NCBI GenBank assembly: GCA_022822575.1
Contig: JAJEBJ010000065.1
Coordinates: 1-12,460, forward strand
Reading direction: 5' to 3'
Length of the DNA stretch: 12,460 bases
DNA from: Alphaproteobacteria bacterium
GTDB taxonomy: Bacteria; Pseudomonadota; Alphaproteobacteria; SP197
Position numbers and translations under genes: made by a program. Under the pieces are notes generated by a model. It saw nothing but the letters and a program-made list of their open reading frames with translations, was not told the DNA's origin and did no database searches. Below, one piece after another: positions 1 through 6,814 of the stretch. The first letter of the stretch is position 1, and every line of letters starts with the position of its first letter.

Positions 1-718
1 GATTACCAGTGCGTCCGTCGCTGGTGTATTCGTGGTCTTCGCGAAGACCGATTCAGACGCTGCGCATAAGGGCATAACCGGGTTTGTCGTGCCGCGCGAC
101 ACGGAGGGGCTGTCAGTTGGCGAGCCGGAAGAGCTGCTCGGCCTGCATTCAAGCCCGACAGCGGAAGTCTCGTTCAACGACGTTCGGGTCCCGGAGAGCT
201 GTCGCCTCGGTGAAGAAGGAGAGGGTTTCCGGCTGGCCATGATCACGATGGACGAAGCGCGGGTGAACATTGCTTGCTGCGCTCTGGGAGCAGCCGCTTC
301 AGCGGTCGAGACCGCCGTGGAGTACGCTCGCGAACGCCATCAATTCGGCGTGCCAGTCATCGACCATCAGGGACTGGGTTTCGAGGTCGCGGACCTTGTC
401 ACAGGCCTGGCGACGGCACGGGCCATCGTTGCAGATGCGGTGTTGGCCATGAGAACGGGGCAGGGGCGGCGCCCGGGCGTTTATGCGGCCATGGCAAAGC
501 GCGTCGCTTCGGACTTCGCGATGGAGGCGGCTGTTCAGGCCACGCAGGTTCTCGGTGGCTATGGCCTGACCCGCAGCTATCCCACGGCACGCCTCATTCG
601 CGATTGCAAGGCGCTGCAGATCCTTGAAGGCACAAATGAAATCCAGAAGTGGATCATCTCGCGTGAACTGGCCCGTAACGGGTTGGACTTGATGGAACTG
701 GACGACCTGTTGGACTGA
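1..718 (+). CDS. acyl-CoA dehydrogenase, C-terminal part (5' end outside the window)
   Basis: Flavoenzyme that desaturates an acyl-CoA at the alpha,beta position, passing electrons through FAD to electron-transfer flavoprotein. The frame is open from base 2, so this is the 3' part of a longer gene; 238 residues are visible of a family norm near 380. The first residues (ITSAS, then VFVVFAKT and GITGFVV) match the middle beta domain. RERHQFG and GGYGLTRSYP belong to the C-terminal helical domain that binds FAD and CoA. The catalytic base is the Glu of LEGTNEIQ, encoded at 626-628, in the position used by medium- and short-chain members. The gene ends 36 bases before the amidohydrolase start and appears to be in the same operon. 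The family is certain, but the substrate is not; cyclic or branched acyl-CoAs are as likely as straight-chain ones. Confidence 0.95.
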   Translation, partial: ITSASVAGVFVVFAKTDSDAAHKGITGFVVPRDTEGLSVGEPEELLGLHSSPTAEVSFNDVRVPESCRLGEEGEGFRLAMITMDEARVNIACCALGAAASAVETAVEYARERHQFGVPVIDHQGLGFEVADLVTGLATARAIVADAVLAMRTGQGRRPGVYAAMAKRVASDFAMEAAVQATQVLGGYGLTRSYPTARLIRDCKALQILEGTNEIQKWIISRELARNGLDLMELDDLLD

Positions 719-754
719 CCGGTCAATCCTGATGCGAACCAAAGGAACGAGAAC

Positions 755-1606
755 ATGAGCAAACCTGTGGACATCCTGGGACATCTCTTCACACCTGAAT
801 CGATTGAAAAGCACTTCTTGGGAGACGAGGAGGAGTTGGCCGTCTTCGAGAGCATCGGCCGGGCCAATACGCTCAAGGGACTCACGGTAGAGGAGTTTCG
901 CAAGTACGTGGATGAAGTCGGGTTGGGTCGAACCAACATCGCGGCATTCTATGGCTGGAGCTATCGGTTCCAGCGTCCCTATCTGCATGTGACTCCCGAG
1001 GAAGTCCATGAGGTCACGAGTCAGCTGCCGGGCACTGCTTTTGGGCTGTTCGGCGTGAACCCGTTCGATGCCTTGCGGGGTGTGAAGCACTTTGAGAAAT
1101 CTGTGAAGGAATACGGTTTCGTCGGCATTCACGTACACCCGCACGGGTTCGATCTTGGACCCGATCACGCCTTTTACTTCCCGTACTATGCGAAATGCGT
1201 CGAACTGGGCGTTCCTGCCGTGTTCTCTATGGGGCACACGCTGGACTTCATGCCGATTGAAAACGGCCGGCCTGTTCGCCTGGACAAGATTGCCCTCTAT
1301 TTCCCGGAGTTGACCATCGTGTGCACGCACACCGGCTGGCCATGGGTTGAAGAGGCTATCGCGTTGGCCTCGAAGCATCCCAACGTCTATCTCGGCACCT
1401 CGGCCTATGCGCCGAAGTACTGGAAACCTGAGATGGTCAAGTTCATCAATTCCTGGGGGCAGGACAAGGTCCTGTGGGGATCCGACTTCCCATTGGTGAA
1501 GCACATCGAGGCCTTCGCGCAACTTGAGGCGCTGGAACTCAAACCTCACGTCATGGAAAAGCTCCTCTGGCAGAACGCCGAGAAGGTGTTCAAGTACGAA
1601 GGATAG
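755..1606 (+). CDS. amidohydrolase-2 family protein (ACMSD-like TIM barrel)
   Basis: Predicted cytosolic TIM-barrel metal enzyme of the Amidohydrolase_2 group, which includes decarboxylases (ACMSD, gamma-resorcylate decarboxylase) and C-C or ester hydrolases. It has 283 residues. The ATG is preceded by AAAGGAACGAG, an acceptable ribosome site. Metal-site candidates by position are H10 in DILGHLF, H161 in FSMGHTL, H192 in CTHTGWPW and D244 in LWGSDFPL. The GSDFP and THTGWPW strings are typical of the family. The usual N-terminal motif is Asp-x-His-x-His; here the first His is Leu8, so one metal ligand is missing or replaced. Its place between an acyl-CoA dehydrogenase and an enoyl-CoA hydratase suggests it acts on a CoA ester or on the free acid of the same pathway, as a C-C hydrolase or decarboxylase. 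That role is inferred. Confidence 0.9.
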   Translation: MSKPVDILGHLFTPESIEKHFLGDEEELAVFESIGRANTLKGLTVEEFRKYVDEVGLGRTNIAAFYGWSYRFQRPYLHVTPEEVHEVTSQLPGTAFGLFGVNPFDALRGVKHFEKSVKEYGFVGIHVHPHGFDLGPDHAFYFPYYAKCVELGVPAVFSMGHTLDFMPIENGRPVRLDKIALYFPELTIVCTHTGWPWVEEAIALASKHPNVYLGTSAYAPKYWKPEMVKFINSWGQDKVLWGSDFPLVKHIEAFAQLEALELKPHVMEKLLWQNAEKVFKYEG

Positions 1607-1611
1607 TTTTG

Positions 1612-2364
1612 ATGAAAGCGCCCATTCGATTGCAGTTCGAAGACAAGGTTGCTGTCCTGACAATCGAACGCAACGAGCGTCGAAATTCACTCGACAACGA
1701 TGCTATCGATTCCTTTCTTGAGGCCTTGATGAAGGTGCGTCGCTCGTCGGTGGTGGCGCTTGTCATCACGGGTGAGGGCGACCGGTCCTTTTGCGCCGGG
1801 TCTGACCTTAAAGCAATGAAAACCTACAACGAGGAGGAAGTTACACATCACACCCACCTCTTTGGATTGCTGACCCAAACCATCGATGAGTTGCCCTGTG
1901 CGACCATTGCTGCCATCGAGGGTGCCTGTCTGGGTGGCGGCCTTGAGATTGCACTTGCCTGTGACAGCCGTATTGCCGATCAAGGCGCAACGTTCGGTTT
2001 CCCGGAGATTACCGTTGGTCTGCTTCCCACTGGCGGCGGGACCATCCGGGCGCCGCGTGCCATCGGTCTGGCCCGATCTCGTGAGCTGATGCTGTTTGGC
2101 GAGCGGATTGACGCTCGGTATGCCTGCGAAATTGGACTGATAAGCCGGGTTGTGCCGGGGAGTGTCCGTGAGGAGGCGCGCGCCCGTGCGGACCTTCTGG
2201 CAAGTCAGACGCATCGTGAAGCGGTGATGCTCTTGAAGGCCATGCTTGTCTCCGGTGCGGGCGCGGAACCCGGTCTTGGCGCGAAGATGGCCTATATCAG
2301 CGATGTTGCCTTGTCACGCTCGCCACATTTCCTCGAGCCCTCGCAACCGGAGAAGGCGAAGTGA
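1612..2364 (+). CDS. enoyl-CoA hydratase/isomerase family protein
   Basis: Crotonase-fold enzyme of 250 residues, predicted to hydrate an enoyl-CoA or to carry out a related crotonase reaction such as ring opening. The ATG at 1612 is chosen because GAAGGA lies eight bases upstream; a TTG immediately before it adds one residue and is less likely. FCAGSDLKAM (residues 60-69) and GACLGGG (104-110) form the oxyanion hole. Both acidic catalytic residues of true hydratases are present: E112 in GGGLEIAL and E132 in FGFPEITVG, twenty residues apart as in rat mitochondrial hydratase. That makes hydratase chemistry more likely than the single-acid variants. The stop codon overlaps the GTG start of the next gene (GTGA), which points to translational coupling. 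Confidence 0.93.
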   Translation: MKAPIRLQFEDKVAVLTIERNERRNSLDNDAIDSFLEALMKVRRSSVVALVITGEGDRSFCAGSDLKAMKTYNEEEVTHHTHLFGLLTQTIDELPCATIAAIEGACLGGGLEIALACDSRIADQGATFGFPEITVGLLPTGGGTIRAPRAIGLARSRELMLFGERIDARYACEIGLISRVVPGSVREEARARADLLASQTHREAVMLLKAMLVSGAGAEPGLGAKMAYISDVALSRSPHFLEPSQPEKAK

Positions 2365-3518
2365 CGAGTGAGCCGACACCGATGATGCAGAGTGTCCGAG
2401 TATTGGACCTTAGTCAGTTCATTCCGGGCCCCTACTGTACGATGCTGCTTTCCGATCTCGGCGCTGATGTGGTGAAAGTCGAACCTCCGAGGGGCGATCC
2501 GCAAAAGGTGGACGGACCACTGGACGACGACGGTGTGTCGCTCTGGTATCGAATCATCAATCGCAACAAGCGGATCGTGTCGCTGGATCTCAAGACTCCC
2601 GAGGGTCTCGCGGTGCTGGACAAGTTGATCGGCGTGGCCGATGTGCTGCTGGAGAGTTTCAGGCCAGGTGTCCTTGCCCGTTTGGGCTATGGAGCCGAAC
2701 GTCTGGCCAAGCTGAACGATCGCCTGATTCACTGTGCACTCTCTGGCTGGGGCCAGACCGGCCCCTATCGCCTGCGTGTCGGTCACGATAACAACTATCA
2801 AGCCTCGGTCGGCGTCCTTGACATCTCGGGAACGGCGGCGCAACCGATTACAGCCAATCCGCCCATCGCTGATTTTGCCGGTGCATTGAACTCATTTGGT
2901 TTGATCGCTGCTGCACTTTATCGACGAGAGTGCACAGGCCAGGGGGCGTTCATCGACGTCGCAATGTCGGACGTAGCTCTCTCATTCATGGGTCCGGACG
3001 TGGCGTCTCTGGCACAACCGGATTTCGATACCCGTCGCGGGAAGGGCCCCTATGCGGGAGGATGGGCATGCTACAATACGTACCGTTGCGCCTGTGGCGG
3101 GCACGTGACGATTGGTGCACTTGAACCCCGCTTCTGGGCCAACTTCTGCAAGGTCGTCGGTCACCCTGAATGGATTGCCCGACAGAACGACCCCCGTCCG
3201 CAATTGGATCTGATTGGCGAGGTGGCGTCCTTGGTGGCGACACGCAACCGCTCGGACTGGATCGCAACGTTGGGCAACGTTGAGTCCTGTTTTCACGAAG
3301 TTCTCGAGCTCGGCGAACTGGCGACCAATGAGCAGGTCACCGCACGCCAGGTGCTGATCCCTGGTGATGACGGGATACCGGATGTTCTGCTGCCGGCATG
3401 GTTGGACGGATCAAGGCCGCCGGCACGACGGCCCTACACTCCGGTGACTGCGGAGGGTGTGGCGGCAGACTGGGTGCCAGCAGCCCAGGGTTCGGCCAAT
3501 TCCAACGAGAGACACTGA
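2361..3518 (+). CDS. CaiB/BaiF family III CoA-transferase
   Basis: Transfers CoA between carboxylic acids through a covalent aspartyl intermediate, as in formyl-CoA, crotonobetainyl-CoA and succinyl-CoA:benzylsuccinate CoA-transferases. The 385 residues are close to the usual length. The N-terminal block VRVLDLSQFIPGPYCTMLL, then LGADVVKVEPPRGDP and ESFRPGVLARLGYG, are family hallmarks. D171 in PPIADFAGAL is at the position of the catalytic Asp, followed by ECTGQGAFIDVAMSD. The GTG start overlapping the preceding stop has GGAGAAGG four bases upstream; the ATG pair at 2382/2385 would remove seven residues and has no ribosome site. Alpha-methylacyl-CoA racemases share this fold and the Asp, so racemase activity is not excluded. 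In context it probably loads the pathway acid with CoA from a product or succinyl-CoA. Confidence 0.93.
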   Translation: MTSEPTPMMQSVRVLDLSQFIPGPYCTMLLSDLGADVVKVEPPRGDPQKVDGPLDDDGVSLWYRIINRNKRIVSLDLKTPEGLAVLDKLIGVADVLLESFRPGVLARLGYGAERLAKLNDRLIHCALSGWGQTGPYRLRVGHDNNYQASVGVLDISGTAAQPITANPPIADFAGALNSFGLIAAALYRRECTGQGAFIDVAMSDVALSFMGPDVASLAQPDFDTRRGKGPYAGGWACYNTYRCACGGHVTIGALEPRFWANFCKVVGHPEWIARQNDPRPQLDLIGEVASLVATRNRSDWIATLGNVESCFHEVLELGELATNEQVTARQVLIPGDDGIPDVLLPAWLDGSRPPARRPYTPVTAEGVAADWVPAAQGSANSNERH

Positions 3519-3579
3519 AGAGTTGTGGGGTAGTCTTCACAGTTGGATCCATCGACGATGAAGCACCGCGGAGAGCACA

Positions 3580-4908
3580 ATGGCCGATTATCGCTTCCAT
3601 AATCGCCACATCGAGACGTTGTCGCGCGATGAGTTGGATGCGTTGCAACTCGGTAAGCTCCGCGAAATGTTGACCCATGTCGCCGAGACCAATCCATTCT
3701 ACGCCAATCATTGGCGCAATGCCGATATTGATGTTGCAAAGGTCAGGTCGTTGGAAGACCTCAGGATGATTCCAATGGTCGAAAAGGCGGATTTTGTCGC
3801 CGACCAAGACGACAATCCGCCATTCGGCACGCGGATGGGTAGCTTCAACCGGAACCTCGGTCGTTCCGAGATCTATACGACCAGCGGCACCAGCGGTCAG
3901 GGAAAGGAACTGCACGCCTGCAGCCTTCGTGAGTTGCGCGATATGGAGGAGATCTACCGATATGGGTTCACGTGGGCAGGAATGCGACCAGGTGATCTGG
4001 TGCTTATGACACTGCCGATCACGATGTTGGCAGGAGGCCGGGTGGAGTACCAGGGTGCAATTGGAGCTGGCCTGACAGTCATTCCGGTTGGAACTTATGA
4101 TGCAGCGACCAAGGTGGAGCACATCCGGCGTTTCTCACCACGGGCTCTCTATGGCAGCACGTCATACTTCGGTCATCTCGCGTCAGTCATGGGAGAAGAA
4201 GCAAAAACCAGCGGAATTGAAGTGCTTCTGACCGGGATGGAGGGAGCGGGCCTGTCCTTCTTGAAGGCCATCGAAGATATGTGGGGGGCAACCGCATACG
4301 ATCGCTTTGGTTGCGCTCAGGTTCGGGCCGACTTCATGTTCACGGATGAGAGTGGAGTAGGAAAGCCGGGCCAGCCTGGGGTGCTGCTGAATCTTGATCC
4401 CTACGTCTTGCTCGAGGTGATTGATTCAAATTCCGGCCTTCCTGTTGCAGATGGCGAGTTCGGCGAGATTGTTGTGACGAGCCTGTACCATTTCGATAAT
4501 CCCACCATTCGAAACCGGTTGCGCGACGGCGGGGTGCTCCGCCGGGGCGGCTGCCCCGCAGCCGTGCGCAACTTTCATGGCATCGAGATCGCATCCATCG
4601 GACGGATGGACGATGTGCGCAAAGTGAAGGGAATCAACATCTTCCCGCAGGCGGTCGATGATCTGGTGTATTCTTGGCCGGAGATCGAGCAGTACGAGGT
4701 CGTGCTAACCCGGACCCCGGATTATCTCGACATCGCGACGTTACGTCTTCAACTGCGGGATTCCGTGGGAAATCATGCGATAGATGCGTTCTTGAATGAC
4801 GTGCGAAGGCGCATCAAGGACAGGCTTGGCGTGAATTTCGAACTGGAGATTGTTCCCAGGCTGGAAGTATCCAGCTACAAGGCGAGGCGTTGGCTCGACC
4901 TTCGCTGA
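3580..4908 (+). CDS. phenylacetate-CoA ligase-like AMP-forming enzyme
   Basis: Adenylate-forming enzyme of the PaaK branch, 442 residues. It is predicted to activate an aromatic or alicyclic carboxylic acid with ATP and CoA. GGAG sits seven bases before the ATG. The phosphate-binding loop YTTSGTSGQGKE covers residues 99-110. The A5 region reads DRFGCAQ (241-247), the ATP-ribose Asp is D316 in RLRDGG, and the hinge motif is GRMDDVRKVKGINIFP (341-356). K434 in SSYKARR near the C-terminus is at the place of the A10 lysine. PaaK-type proteins have the shortened C-terminal lid seen here. In A5 the family normally has Glu after Gly-x-Thr/Ser; here it is Gln247. This is the last gene of the catabolic run, 61 bases after the CoA-transferase. 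The substrate is unknown and PaaK itself cannot be claimed. Confidence 0.9.
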   Translation: MADYRFHNRHIETLSRDELDALQLGKLREMLTHVAETNPFYANHWRNADIDVAKVRSLEDLRMIPMVEKADFVADQDDNPPFGTRMGSFNRNLGRSEIYTTSGTSGQGKELHACSLRELRDMEEIYRYGFTWAGMRPGDLVLMTLPITMLAGGRVEYQGAIGAGLTVIPVGTYDAATKVEHIRRFSPRALYGSTSYFGHLASVMGEEAKTSGIEVLLTGMEGAGLSFLKAIEDMWGATAYDRFGCAQVRADFMFTDESGVGKPGQPGVLLNLDPYVLLEVIDSNSGLPVADGEFGEIVVTSLYHFDNPTIRNRLRDGGVLRRGGCPAAVRNFHGIEIASIGRMDDVRKVKGINIFPQAVDDLVYSWPEIEQYEVVLTRTPDYLDIATLRLQLRDSVGNHAIDAFLNDVRRRIKDRLGVNFELEIVPRLEVSSYKARRWLDLR

Positions 4909-5762
4909 TCCTTCGCTGGATGACGTGCTTGCCGATCCAGTCATCGAACCGCCACACTTGTGAAGGGCTTTCGGTAGATTGTTCGCCAAACGAACGGCTG
5001 AAGGTTGCGGGAGACGTCAAGGGTCGCCCCTGGCGCAATCGCCACGATCAGGTCGTTGTTCTTGATAGTGTGGCGCCGTACGGGCAGGTCGCCCGGAGGT
5101 CCTGGGGCTCTGGCGCCGCAGGGGCGGCCATCGCGTGACGGGTTGAGGATTGCGTTTGAACTCCACTCAACCGAGTGAACAGTGCGATGACCCTGCTGGC
5201 ATGGTTGGAACAGGCTTCCGATGTCGCTCTGCTTCACGGCCGAGCGCATGATCGCGCCACTGCCTTTGCCCAGGTCGAAACCGTGGCGTGTGGTGGCGCC
5301 TGATCGCAGATCAGCTCTGTTCCAAGGTGCGCAAGGCTTCCCAGTCTGATGGACGAGTCTGAGCACGACGTGCTGGTCTCCAAGACCTTCCGAAGAAAAC
5401 GCCAAGAGAAGTCGTGCTTCAACACCTCTTCGACAGTTCATGTAGGGATCCCGAGATGCACCAACGTTGTCGTTGTGACGCGGGTGAGCCTTGCCCGAGA
5501 AGGGCCGATTCACTTTCCTGCGAGAAAGCCAACACTCGTCTGGGCTGTACCGAGTTCCGCGAGTGAAGAACGACGAGTGGCCCGTCCCAAGGGCTTACAC
5601 GACACTGGAATCCATCTCTCCGGTGGGCGATCATCTCTTCCGCAAGCTGTCCGCCGTGGCAGTCTGGACGAAACCGTCCGCCGGGTAGTTCAACCCGTGT
5701 CAGGCTCCCAGGCCACGTCGCGGGACATGATCCGAGAAGACACCATTGACGGGAGTGGACGT
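4909..5762 (+). other. about 850 bases with no recognisable gene
   Basis: No start with a good ribosome site, recognisable domain, tRNA, repeat array or clear terminator was seen on either strand. Short open frames exist, the longest a minus-strand frame at 4941-5513, but their translations are rich in Arg, Ser, Cys and Pro, lack family motifs and look like random GC-rich sequence. A decayed gene is possible because the spacer is much longer than the other gaps here. The last part must contain the leader of the LysR gene. Confidence 0.6.
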
Positions 5763-6713
5763 ATGGCGCGAAACATCCCCTCTTTAGTTGCACTCCGGTA
5801 CTTTGAGGCTGCGGGTCGCAATCTCAGTTTCAAGCTTGCAGCGGAGGAGATGAACGTCACGCAGGCCGCGGTCAGTCACCAGATCCGCCAACTTGAAGCC
5901 CATCTGAAGGTTCGACTGTTCCGTCGCCTTCACCAGCGGGTCGAGCTGACCGGTGAGGGCGATGAGCTCCTGGACGCCACGACCGAGTACTTTGACCGGA
6001 TCGCGGAGGTTTGTGGTCGGATTACCGGTCAGCAAGAACAGAACTGCATTCAGCTGAGCGTCACGCCGCTTCTCTTGTCCAACTGGCTGTTACCCAACCT
6101 CGAGGAGTTTCTCGGTCCCGTGCCAATGTCGGATGTGGTGCTCAGGTCATCCCTGCTGCCGCCGTCGGAAGACGAAGAGGCATTCGATATGAAAATCTTC
6201 TTTTCGACAGGGGAAATCCGACAGAGCTCGTTTACTCCTCTGATGAAGGACGCACTTGTTCCCATGTGTGCGCCCGGTCTTCTGAATGAACTGCCAAGTA
6301 GGGACATTGATTCCGTGATCACCTCACTTCGGCTCGTTCACGAATTCGATCACTCGTGGTGGGCACAGTGGCTGGAAAACGCAGGACTCGAGGCCGAGGC
6401 CGCTCAACAGGGAATGGTCGTCAATGATCCGACGGTCCTGGAGAATGCCGCTCTGCTGGGTAAGGGACTTATCCTTGGCTCGACGATGTTCCTTGCCGAG
6501 CACGTGATTTCAGGCCGTTTGGTACAACCTTTTGCCAACCAGATATCATTGCCAATCCACTACTATCTGTTCGCGAAGCCCGCTGCACGAAGCCGCAGGA
6601 GGCTCAAGCAATTCAGTGATTGGCTCATCAACAGCGCACAGGCCTTCCAGTTTCAACGAGAACAGTTACTTTCGGGGCGGGACTCTGAACTCAGAGTCGT
6701 CGTGGGCGCCTGA
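5763..6713 (+). CDS. LysR-family transcriptional regulator, GcvA-like
   Basis: DNA-binding regulator of 316 residues. The winged helix-turn-helix covers roughly residues 8-65: ALRYFEAAGRNLSFKLAAEE, then VTQAAVSHQIRQLE and LFRR, the pattern of the GcvA/AmpR branch. The remainder is a periplasmic-binding-protein-like effector domain with the branch's typical WWAQWLENAGL and a late GRLVQPF. The ATG at 5763 is chosen because GGGAG precedes it by seven bases and the HTH then starts at the expected distance from the N-terminus. An in-frame ATG at 5727 adds twelve residues without a better ribosome site, and the longer open frame back to 5349 is not LysR-like. The gene follows the catabolic operon in the same direction and precedes the amine oxidase; either could be its target, and the ligand is unknown. 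Confidence 0.93.
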   Translation: MARNIPSLVALRYFEAAGRNLSFKLAAEEMNVTQAAVSHQIRQLEAHLKVRLFRRLHQRVELTGEGDELLDATTEYFDRIAEVCGRITGQQEQNCIQLSVTPLLLSNWLLPNLEEFLGPVPMSDVVLRSSLLPPSEDEEAFDMKIFFSTGEIRQSSFTPLMKDALVPMCAPGLLNELPSRDIDSVITSLRLVHEFDHSWWAQWLENAGLEAEAAQQGMVVNDPTVLENAALLGKGLILGSTMFLAEHVISGRLVQPFANQISLPIHYYLFAKPAARSRRRLKQFSDWLINSAQAFQFQREQLLSGRDSELRVVVGA

Positions 6714-6814
6714 ACAATGCCGAGAAAGACAATTGCCGTATCAGATTGATGTGCGTCTGCCAGGCTTGAGTGAGCCAATCGAAGGAGGAAGTGCATAAGA
6801 ATGAAGGGCCATCG

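Noticed and set aside
299..1690. A 463-codon open frame on the minus strand opposite the dehydrogenase and amidohydrolase genes
   Set aside because: It mirrors two clearly conserved genes on the plus strand, has no recognisable domain, and is expected from codon bias in GC-rich DNA.
3524..3541. TGTG-N10-CACA dyad between CoA-transferase and ligase genes
   Set aside because: Four-base arms only; no promoter elements beside it to support an operator.
4899..4918. CCTTCGCTG repeated twice across the ligase stop codon
   Set aside because: A single short slippage-type duplication with no evident function.
4941..5513. A 190-codon minus-strand frame in the long gap
   Set aside because: There is no convincing ribosome site, no motif, and an amino acid mix typical of spurious GC-rich frames. 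It could be a decayed gene but I cannot support a call.
5349..5762. In-frame N-terminal extension of the LysR gene by 138 codons
   Set aside because: LysR proteins start with the helix-turn-helix, the extension has no family similarity, and a good ribosome site precedes the ATG at 5763.
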